NCBI RefSeq assembly: GCF_051020975.1
Contig: NW_027478161.1
Coordinates: 8,804,001 to 8,868,000 of the forward strand
Source of the DNA: Osmia lignaria lignaria
Lineage: Eukaryota; Arthropoda; Insecta; Hymenoptera; Megachilidae
Length of the DNA: 64,000 nucleotides
Direction: 5' to 3'
Below the pieces are notes generated by a model. The model saw nothing but the letters and a program-made list of their open reading frames with translations, was not told the origin of the DNA and ran no database searches. This document shows, one piece after another, positions 1 through 11,272 of this stretch (the first letter of the stretch is position 1; the number at the start of each line of letters is the position of its first letter). Both the position numbers and the translations under genes were made by a program.

Positions 1-38
1 ATGTGCAGATTTATCTCAAGGGAAGGGGCCTGACGGAC

Positions 39-52
39 ATATCTCGAGATAT
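39..52. repeat. 14-bp perfect palindrome found only in unit 1
   Basis: ATATCTCGAGATAT is its own reverse complement. It arises because this unit has ATCTCGAG where other units have ATTTCGAG. It contains an XhoI-type CTCGAG core. I did not see this version at the same place in any later unit, so it is a private substitution and not a conserved site. Confidence 0.7.
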
Positions 53-202
53 TTCTTCTTCTTGTTGTTCTTCTTCTGCACAGCTAAGCTGGAAGTGGCA
101 TTTGCGGCTCGCACTAGTGCAGAGTTATCTCAAAGAAAGGGGCCACGGTGTTTCTGTATCCCTATTATGTTGGTGCGGCTTCGGAACTTTTAAATATCTC
201 GA
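44..202. repeat. Inverted TCGAGATATTT / AAATATCTCGA boxes in the monomer
   Basis: TCGAGATATTT at 44-54 is the exact reverse complement of AAATATCTCGA at 192-202. A second right-hand box at 204-214 (ATATCTCGAAA) is complementary to TTTCGAGATAT at 42-52 in typical units. A further direct GAGATATTT lies at 318-326, across the unit boundary. Counting the forward TATCTC at 12-17, 126-131, 195-200 and 205-210 and the reverse GAGATA at 46-51 and 318-323, the core box occurs six times per monomer. Units with a CTTGATATATCTCGAG variant carry one mismatch in an arm. The boxes could be protein-binding sites or simply remnants of an ancestral short repeat; nothing here proves binding. Confidence 0.7.
53..76. 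repeat. Mirror-symmetric TTC/TTG triplet tract
   Basis: The tract reads (TTC)3(TTG)2(TTC)3, eight triplets symmetric at the triplet level and present in almost every unit. Recurrent variants are (TTC)2(TTG)3(TTC)3 in units such as 10629, 15137, 16747, 20611, 32196 and 33484, a TTGTTATTC version in units such as 1291 and 3545, and a TTCCTC ending in units with the TTCAGCTCAAAGG head. The four 1-bp deletion units lose one C here. It is the only microsatellite-like element of the monomer. Confidence 0.85.
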
Positions 203-251
203 TATATCTCGAAAACTACGCTTCTGATCAAAAAATATCATAGAACATAAA

Positions 252-276
252 TTGTAGGAAACATAATTCTCTACAA
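252..276. repeat. Small hairpin TTGTAG...CTACAA in the AT-rich tail
   Basis: TTGTAG (252-257) and CTACAA (271-276) are perfect reverse complements separated by 13 bases, ahead of the second A tract. Units with the alternative tail (AAAAAGTAGG) keep only GTAG/CTAC. Some units read CTATAA or ATCTAC at the right arm. The stem is short and may be incidental. Confidence 0.5.
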
Positions 277-1290
277 AAAAGGTCTCTTAACATTTTGCCA
301 TAGCTCGCTTCGTTTCCGAGATATTTGCAGATATATGTCAAGGGAAGGGCCCTGACGGACATATTTCGAGATATTTCTTCTTCTTGTTGTTCTTCTTCTG
401 CACAGCTAAGCTGGAAGTGGCATTTGCGGCTCGCACTAGTGCAGAGTTATCTCAAAGAAAGGGGCCACGGTGTTTCTGTATCCCTATTATGTTGGTGCGG
501 CTTCGGAACTTTTAAATATCTCGATATATCTCGAAAACTACGCTTCTGATCAAAAAATATCATAGAACATAAATTGTAGGAAACATAATTCTCTATAAAA
601 AATGTCTCTTAACATTTTGCCAGAGCTCGCTTCGTTTCCGAGATATTTGCAGATTCAGCTCAAAGGAACTGGCCTGACGGACATATTTCGAGATATTTCT
701 TCTTCTTGTTGTTCTTCCTCTGCACAGCCAAGCTGGAAGTGGCATTTGCAGCTCGCAATAGTGCAGAGTTATCTCAAAGAAAGGGGCCACGGTGTTTCTG
801 TATCTCTATTATGTTGGTGCGGCTTCGGAACTTTTAAATATCTCGATACATCTCGAAAACTACGCTTCTGATCAAAAAATATCATAGAACATAAATTGTA
901 GGAAACATAATTCTCTACAAAAAACGTCTCTTAACATTTTGCCATAGCTCGCTTCGTTTCCGAGATATTTGCAGATTCAGCTCAAAGGAACTGGCCTGAC
1001 GGACATATTTCGAGATATTTCTTCTTCTTGTTGTTCTTCCTCTGCACAGCTAAGCTGGAAGTGGCATTTGCGGCTCGCACTAGTGCAGAGTTATCTCAAA
1101 GAAAGGGGCCACGGTGTTTCTGTATCTCTATTATGTTGGTGCGGCTTCGGAACTTTTAAATATCTCGATACATCTCGAAAACTACGCTTCTGATCAAAAA
1201 ATATCATAGAACCTAAATTGTAGGAAACATAATTCTCTACAAAAAAGGTCTCTTAACATTTTGCCATAGCTCGCTTCGTTTCCGAGATAT

Positions 1291-3544
1291 TTGCAGATAT
1301 ATCTCAAGGGAAGGGGCCTGACGGACATATTTCGAGATATTTCTTCTTCTTGTTATTCTTCTTCTGCACAGCTAAGCTGGAAGTGGCATTTACAGCTCGC
1401 AATAGTGCAGAGTTATCTCAAAGAAAGGGGCCACGGTGTTTCTGTATCTCTATTATGTTGGTGCGGCTTCGGAACTTTTAAATATCTTGATATATCTCGA
1501 GAACTACGCATCTGATCAAAAAATATCATACAAGATAAAAAGTAGGAAACTTAATTCTCTACAAAAAAGGTCTCTTAACATTTTGCCATAGCTCGCTTCG
1601 TTTCCGAGATATTTGCAGATTTATCTCAAGGGAAGGGGCCTGACGGACATATTTCGAGATATTTCTTCTTCTTGTTGTTCTTCTTCTGCACAGCTAAGCT
1701 GGAAGTGGCATTTACAGCTCGCAATAGTGCAGAGTTATCTCAAAGAAAGGGGCCACGGTGTTTCTGTATCTCTATTATGTTGGTGCGGCTTCGGAACTTT
1801 TAAATATCTTGATATATCTCGAGAACTACGCATCTGATCAAAAAATATCATAGAACATAAAAAGTAGGAAACTTAATTCTCTACAAAAATGGTCTCTTAA
1901 CATTTTGCCATAGCTCGCTTCGTTTCCGAGATATTTGCAGATTTATCTCAAGGGAAGGGGCCTGACGGACATATTTCGAGATATTTCTTCTTCTTGTTGT
2001 TCTTCTTCTGCACAGCTAAGCTGGAAGTGGCATTTGCGGCTCGCACTAGTGCAGAGTTATCTCAACGAAAGGGGCCACGGTGTTTCTGTATCTCTATTAT
2101 GTTGGTGCGGCTTCGGAACTTTTAAATATCTTGATATATCTCGAGAACTACGCATCTGATCAAAAAATATCATAGAACATAAAAAGTAGGAAACTTAATT
2201 CTCTACAAAAAAGGTCTCTTAACATTTTGCCATAGCTCGCTTCGTTTCCGAGATATTTGCAGATTTATCTCAAGGGAAGGGGCCTGACGGACATATTTCG
2301 AGATATTTCTTCTTCTTGTTATTCTTCTTCTGCACAGCTAAGCTGGAAGTGGCATTTACAGCTCGCAATAGTGCAGAGTTATCTCAAAGAAAGGGGCCAC
2401 GGTGTTTCTGTATCCCTATTATGTTGGTGCGGCTTCGGAACTTTCAAATATCTCGATATATCTCGAAAACTACGCTTCTGATCAAAAAATATCATAGAAC
2501 ATAAATTGTAGGAAACATAATTCTCTATAAAAAACGTCTCTTAACATTTTGCCATAGCTCGCTTCGTTTCCGAGATATTTGCAGATATATCTCAAGGGAA
2601 GGGGCCTGACGGACATATTTCGAGATATTTCTTCTTCTTGTTGTTCTTCTTCTGCACAGCTAAGCTGGAAGTGGCATTTACAGCTCGCAATAGTGTAGAG
2701 TTATCTCAAAGAAAGGGGCCACGGTGTTTCTGTATCCCTATTATGTTGGTGCGGCTTCGGAACTTTTAAATATCTCGATATATCTCGAAAACTACGCTTC
2801 TGATCAAAAAATATCATAGAACATAAATTGTAGGAAACATAATTCTCTATAAAAAACGTCTCTCAACATTTTGCCATAGCTCGCTTCGTTTCCGAGATAT
2901 TTGCAGATTCAGCTCAAAGGAACTGGCCTGACGGACATATTTCGAGATATTTCTTCTTCTTGTTGTTCTTCCTCTGCACAGCTAAGCTGGAAGTGGCATT
3001 TGCAGCTCGCAATAGTGCAGAGTTATCTCAAAGAAAGGGGCCACGGTGTTTCTGTATCTCTATTATGTTGGTGCGGGTTCGGAACTTTTAAATATCTTGA
3101 TATATCTCGAGAACTACGCATCTGATCAAAAAATATCATAGAACATAAAAAGTAGGAAACTTAATTCTCTACAAAAAAGGTCTCTTAACATTTTGCCATA
3201 GCTCGCTTCGTTTCCGAGATATTTGCAGATTTATCTCAAGGGAAGGGGCCTGACGGACATATTTCGAGATATTTCTTCTTCTTGTTGTTCTTCTTCTGCA
3301 CAGCTAAGCTGGAAGTGGCATTTGCGGCTCGCACTAGTGCAGAGTTATCTCAAAGAAAGGGGCCACGGTGTTTCTGCATCTCTATTATGTTGGTGCGGCT
3401 TCGGAACTTTTAAATATCTCGATATATCTCGAAAACTACGCTTCTGATCAAAAAATATCATAGAACCTAAATTGTAGGAAACATAATTCTCTACAAAAAA
3501 GGTCTCTTAACATTTTGCCATAGCTCGCTTCGTTTCCGAGATAT
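1291..3544. repeat. 7-unit HOR, copy 1 (2254 bp)
   Basis: Seven consecutive units whose variant markers recur in the same order in the next seven units. Unit 1 has TTGTTATTC plus a CATACAAGATAA tail, unit 2 has CAAAAATGGTCTC, unit 3 has CTCAACGAAAGG, unit 4 has TTGTTATTC with CTATAAAAAACG, unit 6 has the divergent head with GCGGGTTCGG, and unit 7 has TCTGCATCTC. The fifth unit (2579) carries GTGTAGAG, which puts a TAG at 2696-2698 in the otherwise open frame. This is a direct tandem duplication of a 2254-bp block. Confidence 0.85.
2901..3222. repeat. Example of the divergent-head monomer class
   Basis: In this class the head reads TTCAGCTCAAAGGAACTGG in place of TTATCTCAAGGGAAGGGG, five changes within 20 bases, usually with TTCCTCTG in place of TTCTTCTG about 50 bp further on. 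The rest of the unit is ordinary. I count 22 such units, the first at 647 and the last at 28661, so the class belongs to family A and the transition zone. The clustered changes look like a transferred patch and less like independent mutations. This unit and its HOR partner at 5155 also share GCGGGTTCGG in place of GCGGCTTCGG. Confidence 0.85.
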
Positions 3545-5798
3545 TTGCAGATATATCTCAAGGGAAGGGGCCTGACGGACATATTTCGAGATATTTCTTC
3601 TTCTTGTTATTCTTCTTCTGCATAGCTAAGCTGGAAGTGGCATTTACAGCTCGCAATAGTGCAGAGTTATCTCAAAGAAAGGGGCCACGGTGTTTCTGTA
3701 TCTCTATTATGTTGGTGCGGCTTCGGAACTTTTAAATATCTTGATATATCTCGAGAACTACGCATCTGATCAAAAAATATCATACAAGATAAAAAGTAGC
3801 AAACTTAATTCTCTACAAAAAAGGTCTCTTAACATTTTGCCATAGCTCGCTTCGTTTCCGAGATATTTGCAGATTTATCTCAAGGGAAGGGGCCTGACGG
3901 ACATATTTCGAGATATTTCTTCTTCTTGTTGTTCTTCTTCTGCACAGCTAAGCTGGAAGTGGCATTTACAGCTCGCAATAGTGCAGAGTTATCTCAAAGA
4001 AAGGGGCCACGGTGTTTCTGTATCTCTATTATGTTGGTGCGGCTTCGGAACTTTTAAATATCTTGATATATCTCGAGAACTACGCATCTGATCAAAAAAT
4101 ATCATAGAACATAAAAAGTAGGAAACTTAATTCTCTACAAAAATGGTCTCTTAACATTTTGCCATAGCTCGCTTCGTTTCCGAGATATTTGCAGATTTAT
4201 CTCAAGGGAAGGGGCCTGACGGACATATTTCCAGATATTTCTTCTTCTTGTTGTTCTTCTTCTGCACAGCTAAGCTGGAAGTGGCATTTGCGGCTCGCAC
4301 TAGTGCAGAGTTATCTCAACGAAAGGGGCCACGGTGTTTCTGTATCTCTATTATGTTGGTGCGGCTTCGGAACTTTTAAATATCTTGATATATCTCGAGA
4401 ACTACGCATCTGATCAAAAAATATCATAGAACATAAAAAGTAGGAAACTTAATTCTCTACAAAAAAGGTCTCTTAACATTTTGCCATAGCTCGCTTCGTT
4501 TCCGAGATATTTGCAGATTTATCTCAAGGGAAGGGGCCTGACGGACATATTTCGAGATATTTCTTCTTCTTGTTATTCTTCTTCTGCACAGCTAAGCTGG
4601 AAGTGGCATTTACAGCTCGCAATAGTGCAGAGTTATCTCAAAGAAAGGGGCCACGGTGTTTCTGTATCCCTATTATGTTGGTGCGGCTTCGGAACTTTTA
4701 AATATCTCGATATATCTCGAAAACTACGCTTCTGATAAAAAAATATCATAGAACATAAATTGTAGGAAACATAATTCTCTATAAAAAACGTCTCTTAACA
4801 TTTTGCCATAGCTCGCTTCGTTTCCGAGATATTTGCAGATATATCTCAAGGGAAGGGGCCTGACGGACATATTTCGAGATATTTCTTCTTCTTGTTGTTC
4901 TTCTTCTGCACAGCTAAGCTGGAAGTGGCATTTGCGGCTCGCACTAGTGCAGAGTTATCTCAAAGAAAGGGGCCACGGTGTTTCTGTATCCCTATTATGT
5001 TGGTGCGGCTTCGGAACTTTTAAATATCTCGATATATCTCGAAAACTACGCTTCTGATCAAAAAATATCATAGAACATAAATTGTAGGAAACATAATTCT
5101 CTATAAAAAACGTCTCTTAAGATTTTGCCATAGCTCGCTTCGTTTCCGAGATATTTGCAGATTCAGCTCAAAGGAACTGGCCTGACGGACATATTTCGAG
5201 ATATTTCTTCTTCTTGTTGTTCTTCCTCTGCACAGCTAAGCTGGAAGTGGCATTTGCAGCTCGCAATAGTGCTGAGTTATCTCAAAGAAAGGGGCCACGG
5301 TGTTTCTGTATCTCTATTATGTTGGTGCGGGTTCGGAACTTTTAAATATCTTGATATATCTCGAGAACTACGCATCTGATCAAAAAATATCATAGAACAT
5401 AAAAAGTAGGAAACTTAATTCTCTACAAAAAAGGTCTCTTAACATTTTGCCATAGCTCGCTTCGTTTCCGAGATATTTGCAGATTTATCTCAAGGGAAGG
5501 GGCCTGACGGACATATTTCGAGATATTTCTTCTTCTTGTTGTTCTTCTTCTGCACAGCTAAGCTGGAAGTGGCATTTGCGGCTCGCACTAGTGCAGAGTT
5601 GTCTCAAAGAAAGGGGCCACGGTGTTTCTGCATCTCTATTATGTTGGTGCGGCTTCGGAACTTTTAAATATCTCGATATATCTCGAAAACTACGCTTCTG
5701 ATCAAAAAATATCATACAACATAAATTGTAGGAAACATAATTCTCTACAAAAAAGGTCTCTTAACATTTTGCCATAGCTCGCTTCGTTTCCGAGATAT
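3545..5798. repeat. 7-unit HOR, copy 2 (2254 bp)
   Basis: Second copy of the block at 1291-3544, marker for marker. It differs by a few private changes: CATAGC at 3621 (giving TAG at 3623-3625), TTCCAGATAT near 4229, TGATAAAA near 4733, and a core in its fifth unit (4833) that reads GCGGCTCGCACTAGTG where copy 1 reads ACAGCTCGCAATAGTG. The last difference is clustered in about 20 bp, as expected from a short conversion patch. Its seventh unit (5477) also starts the next larger duplicated block. Confidence 0.85.
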
Positions 5799-8700
5799 TT
5801 GCAGATATATCTCAAGGGAAGGGGCCTGACGGACATATTTCGAGATATTTCTTCTTCTTGTTGTTCTTCTTCTGCACAGCTAAGCTGGAAGTGGCATTTG
5901 CGGCTCGCACTAGTGCAGAGTTATCTCAAAGAAAGGGGCCACGGTGTTTCTGTATCTCTATTATGTTGGTGCGGCTTCGGAACTTTTAAATATCTCGATA
6001 CATCTCGAAAACCACGCTTCTGATCAAAAAATATCATAGAACATAAATTGTAGGAAACATAATTCTCTATAAAAAACGTCTCTTAACATTTTGCCATAGC
6101 TCGCTTCGTTTCCGAGATATTTGCAGATTCAGCTCAAAGGAACTGGCCTGACGGACATATTTCGAGATATTTCTTCTTCTTGTTGTTCTTCCTCTGCACA
6201 GCTAAGCTGGAAGTGGCATTTGCAGCTCGCAATAGTGCAGGGTTATCCCAAAGAAAGGGGCCACGGTGTTTCTGTATCTCTATTATGTTGGTGCGGCTTC
6301 GGAACTTTTAAATATCTTGATATATCTCGAGAACTACGCATCTGATCAAAAAATATCATAGAACATAAAAAGTAGGAAACTTAATTCTCTACAAAAAAGG
6401 TCTCTTAACATTTTGCCATAGCTCGCTTCGTTTCCGAGATATTTGCAGATTCAGCTCAAAGGAACTGGCCTGACGGACATATTTCGAGATATTTCTTCTT
6501 CTTGTTGTTCTTCTTCTGCACAGCTAAGCTGGAAGTGGCATTTGCGGCTCGCACTAGTGCAGAGTTATCTCAAAGAAAGGGGCCACGGTGTTTCTGTATC
6601 TCTATTATGTTGGTGCGGCTTCGGAACTTTTAAATATCTCGATACATCTCGAAAACTACGCTTCTGATCAAAAAATATCATAGAACCTAAATTGTAGGAA
6701 ACATAATTCTCTACAAAAAAGGTCTCTTAACATTTTGCCATAGCTCGCTTCGTTTCCGAGATATTTGCAGATATATCTCAAGGGAAGGGGCCTGACGGAC
6801 ATATTTCGAGATATTTCTTCTTCTTGTTATTCTTCTTCTGCACAGCTAAGCTGGAAGTGGCATTTACAGCTCGCAATAGTGCAGAGTTATCTCAAAGAAA
6901 GGGGCCACGGTGTTTCTGTATCTCTATTATGTTGGTGCGGCTTCGGAACTTTTAAATATCTTGATATATCTCGAGAACTACGCATCTGATCAAAAAATAT
7001 CATACAAGATAAAAAGTAGGAAACTTAATTCTCTACAAAAAAGGTCTCTTAACATTTTGCCATAGCTCGCTTCGTTTCCGAGATATTTGCAGATTTATCT
7101 CAAGGGAAGGGGCCTGACGGACATATTTCGAGATATTTCTTCTTCTTGTTGTTCTTCTTCTGCACAGCTAAGCTGGAAGTGGCATTTGCGGCTCGCTCTA
7201 GTGCAGAGTTATCCCAAAGAAAGGGGCCACGGTGTTTCTGTATCTCTATTATGTTGGTGCGGCTTCGGAACTTTTAAATATCTCGATACATCTCGAAAAC
7301 TACGCTTCTGATCAAAAAATATCATAGAACATAAATTGTAGGAAACATAATTCTCTACAAAAAACGTCTCTTAACATTTTGCCATAGCTCGCTTCGTTTC
7401 CGAGATATTTGCAGATTCAGCTCAAAGGAACTGGCCTGACGGACATATTTCGAGATATTTCTTCTTCTTGTTGTTCTTCCTCTGCACAGCTAAGCTGGAA
7501 GTGGCATTTGCAGCTCGCAATAGTGCAGAGTTATCTCAAAGAAAGGGGCCACGGTGTTTCTGTATCCCTATTATGTTGGTGCGGCTTCGGAACTTTTAAA
7601 TATCTTGATATATCTCGAGAACTACGCATCTGATCAAAAAATATCATAGAAAATAAAAAGTAGGAAACTTAATTCTCTACAAAAAAGGTCTCTTAACATT
7701 TTGCCATAGCTCGCTTCATTTCCGAGATATGTGCAGATTTATCTCAAGGGAAGGGGCCTGACGGACATATTTCGAGATATTTCTTCTTCTTGTTGTTCTT
7801 CTTCTGCACAGCTACGCTGGAAGTGGCATTTGCGGCTCGCACTAGTGCAGAGTTATCTCAACGAAAGGGGCCACGGTGTTTCTGTATCTCTATTATGTTG
7901 GTGCGGCTTCGGAACTTTTAAATATCTCAAAATATCTCGAAAACTACGCTTCTGATCAAAAAATATCATAGAACATAAATTGTAGGAAACAGAATTCTCT
8001 ACAAAAAAGGTCTCTTAACATTTTGCCATAGCTCGCTTCGTTTCCGAGATATTGGCAGATATATCTCAAGGGAAGGGGCCTGACGGACATATTTCGAGAT
8101 ATTTCTTCTTCTTGTTGTTCTTCTTCTGCACAGCTCAGCTGGAAGTGGCATTTGCGGCTCGCACTAGTGCAGAGTTATCTCAAAGAAAGGGGCCACGGTG
8201 TTTCTGTATCTGTATTATGTTGGTGCGGCTTCGGAACTTTTAAATATCTCGATACATCTCGAAAACTACGCTTCTGATCAAAAAATATCATAGAACCTAA
8301 ATTGTAGGAAACATAATTCTCTACAAAAAAGGTCTCTTAACATTTTGCCATAGCTCGCTTCGTTTCCGAGATATTTACAGATATATCTCAAGGGAAGGGG
8401 CCTGACGGACATATTTCGAGATATTTCTTCTTCTTGTTATTCTTCTTCTGCACAGCTAAGCTGGAAGTGGCATTTACAGCTCGCAATAGTGCAGAGTTAT
8501 CTCAAAGAAAGGGGCCACGGTGTTTCTGTATCTCTATTATGTTGGTGCGGCTTCGGAACTTTTAAATATCTTGATATATCTCGAGAACTACGCATCTGAT
8601 CAAAAAATATCATACAAGATAAAAAGTAGGAAACTTAATTCTCTACAAAAAAGGTCTCTTAACATTTTGCCATAGCTCGCTTCGTTTCCGAGATATTTGC

Positions 8701-11272
8701 AGATTTATCTCAAGGGAAGGGGCCTGACGGACATATTTCGAGATATTTCTTCTTCTTGTTGTTCTTCTTCTGCACAGCTAAGCTGGAAGTGGCATTTACA
8801 GCTCGCAATAGTGCAGAGTTATCTCAAAGAAAGGGGCCACGGTGTTTCTGTATCTCTATTATGTTGGTGCGGCTTCGGAACTTTTAAATATCTTGATATA
8901 TCTCGAGAACCACGCATCTGATCAAAAAATATCATAGAACATAAAAAGTAGGAAACTTAATTCTCTACAAAAAAGGTCTCTTAACATTTTGCCATAGCTC
9001 GCTTCGTTTCCGAGATATTTGCAGATTTATCTCAAGGGAAGGGGCCTGACGGACATATTTCGAGATATTTCTTCTTCTTGTTGTTCTTCTTCTGCACAGC
9101 TAAACTGGAAGTGGCATTTGCGGCTCGCACTAGTGCAGAGTTATCTCAAAGAAAGGGGCCACGGTGTTTCTGTATCCCTATTATGTTGGTGCGGCTTCGG
9201 AACTTTTAAATATCTCGATATATCTCGAAAACTACGCTTCTGATCAAAAAATATCATGGAACATAAATTGTAGGAAACATAATTCTCTATAAAAAACGTC
9301 TCTTAACATTTTGCCATAGCTCGCTTCGTTTCCGAGATATTTGCAGATTCAGCTCAAAGGAACTGGCCTGACGGACATATTTCGAGATATTTCTTCTTCT
9401 TGTTGTTCTTCCTCTGCACAGCTAAGCTGGAAGTGGCATTTGCAGCTCGCAATAGTGCAGAGTTATCTCAAAGAAAGGGGCCACGGTGTTTCTGTATCTC
9501 TATTATGTTGGTGCGGCTTCGGAACTTTTAAATATCTTGATATATCTCGAGAACTACGCATCTGATCAAAAAATATCATAGAACATAAAAAGTAGGAAAC
9601 TTAATTCTCTACAAAAAAGGTCTCTTAACATTTTGCCATAGCTCGCTTCGTTTCCGAGATATTTGCAGATTTATCTCAAGGGAAGGGGCCTGACGGACAT
9701 ATTTCGAGATATTTCTTCTTCTTGTTGTTCTTCTTCTGCACAGCTAAGCTGGAAGTGGCATTTGCGGCTCGCACTAGTGCAGAGTTATCTCAAAGAAAGG
9801 GGCCACGGTGTTTCTGTATCTCTATTATGTTGGTGCGGCTTCGGAACTTTTAAATATCTCGATATATCTCGAAAACTACGCTTCTGATCAAAAAGTATCA
9901 TAGAACATAAATTGTAGCAAACATAATTCTCTACGAAAAAGGTCTCCTAACATTTTGCCATAGCTCGCTTCGTTTCCGAGATATTTGCAGATATATCTCA
10001 AGGGAAGGGGCCTGACGGACATATTTCGAGATATTTCTTCTTCTTGTTGTTCTTCTTCTGCACAGCTAAGCTGGAAGTGGCATTTGCGGCTCGCACTAGT
10101 GCAGAGTTATCTCAAAGAAAGGGGCCACGGTGTTTCTGTATCTCTATTATTTTGGTGCGTCTTCGGAACTTTTAAATATCTCGATATATCTCGAAAACTA
10201 CGCTTCTGATCAAAAAATATCATAGAATATAAATTGTAGGAAACATAATTCTCTACAAAAAAGGTCTCTTAACATTTTACCATAGCTCGCTTCGTTTCCG
10301 AGATATTTGCAGATGTATCTCAAGGGAAGGGGCCTGACGGACATATTTCGAGATATTTCTTCTTCTTGTTGTTCTTCTTCTGCACAGCTAAGCTGGAAGT
10401 GGCATTTACAGCTCGCAATAGTGCGGAGTTATCTCAAAGAAAGGGGCCACGGTGTTTCTGTATCTCTATTATGTTGGTGCGGCTTCGGAACTTTTAAATA
10501 TCTTGATATATCTCGAGAACTACGCATCTGATCAAAAAATATCATAGAACATAAAAAGTAGGAAACTTAATTCTCTACAAAAAAGGTCTCTTAACATTTT
10601 GCCATAGCTCGCTTCGTTTCCGAGATATTTGCAGATTTATCTCAAGGGAAGGGGCCTGACTGACATATTTCGAGATATTTCTTCTTGTTGTTGTTCTTCT
10701 TCTGCACAGCTAAGCTGGAAGTGGTATTTGCGGCTCGCACTAGTGCAGAGTTATCTCAACGAAAGGGGCCACGGTGTTTCTGTATCTCTATTATGTTGGT
10801 GCGGCTTCGGAACTTTTAAATATCTTGATATATCTCGAAAACTACGCTTCTGATCAAAAAATATCATAGAACATAAATTGTAGGAAACATAATTATCTAC
10901 AAAAAACGTCTCTTAACATTTTGCCATAGCTCGCTTCGTTTCCGAGATATTTGCAGATTCAGCTCAAAGGAACTGGCCTGACGGACATATTTCGAGATAT
11001 TTCTTCTTCTTGTTGTTCTTCCTCTGCACAGCTAAGCTGGAAGTGGCATTTGCAGCTCGCAATAGTGCAGAGTTATCTCAAAGAAAGGGGCCACGGTGTT
11101 TCTGTATCTCTATTATGTTGGTGCGGCTTCGGAACTTTTAAATATCTTGATGTATCTCTAGAACCACGCATCTGATCAAAAAATATCATAGAACATAAAA
11201 AGTAGGAAACTTAATTCTCTACAAAAAAGGTCTCTTAACATTTTGCCATAGCTCGCTTCGTTTCCGAGATAT
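5477..11272. repeat. 18-unit segmental block, longer copy
   Basis: Eighteen units carrying rare markers that reappear in order further right: GAGTTGTCTC (5477), GCTCGCTCTAG with TTATCCCAAAG (7087), GCTACGCTGG with CTCAAAATATC (7731), GATATTGGCAG (8053), CTAAACTGG (9019), AAAAAGTATC with CTACGAAAAAGG (9663), TTATTTTGGTGCGTC (9985), CAGATGTATC (10307), GTGGTATTTG (10629) and CTCTAGAACCACG (10951). Four of its units have no counterpart in the later copy: about two units' worth around 6121-6764, and the units at 8375 and 8697. Confidence 0.85.

Larger units (their letters stand above)
3..144. repeat. Internal direct duplication within the monomer (3-30 and 117-144)
   Basis: Positions 3-30 and 117-144 of the reference unit align without gaps at an offset of 114 bp and match at 25 of 28 bases. 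Both copies have the order GTGCAGA, TTATCTCAA, AAGGGGCC. The differences are at positions 10/124, 20/134 and 22/136. In most other units the left copy begins TTG, which costs one match. The same pair recurs in nearly every monomer, so the duplication predates amplification of the 322-bp unit. It suggests the monomer grew from a shorter ancestral element. Confidence 0.8.
3..324. repeat. First complete satellite monomer (reference unit)
   Basis: This unit serves as the coordinate reference for internal features. Reading left to right it contains a GTGCAGAT head, the first TATCTCAAGG/AAGGGGCC motif (11-30), a GAGATATTT box (46-54), a TTC/TTG triplet tract (53-76), an ACTAGT-containing core (113-118), the second TATCTCAA/AAGGGGCC motif (125-144), a GC-rich stretch ending TTCGGAAC, two TATCTCGA boxes (195-212), a TGATCA site (225-230), two A6 tracts (230-235 and 275-280) and the tail GCTCGCTTCGTTTCCGAG. 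GC is 131 of 322. The stretch 61-180 has 59 G or C in 120, against 35 in 120 for 181-300. The unit starts with GTG where nearly all others have TTG. Confidence 0.95.

Noticed and set aside
39..52. Palindrome ATATCTCGAGATAT as a regulatory operator
   Set aside because: It is created by a private substitution in one unit only and is not conserved.
230..280. A6 tracts as retroelement poly(A) tails or target-site signals
   Set aside because: Both tracts are fixed parts of every monomer, are not followed by target-site duplications, and have no reverse-transcriptase or SINE body upstream.
311..327. CENP-B box candidate at CTTCGTTTCCGAGATAT
   Set aside because: It matches the first half of the mammalian box (CTTCGTT) but lacks the required central A and the CGGG core. 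No other position in the monomer fits, on either strand.
3060..3095. RNA polymerase III B-box-like GGTTCGGAACT followed by TTTT
   Set aside because: The G at the first variant site occurs in only two units (2901 and 5155 types). The match to the B box is partial and no A box lies at a suitable distance.
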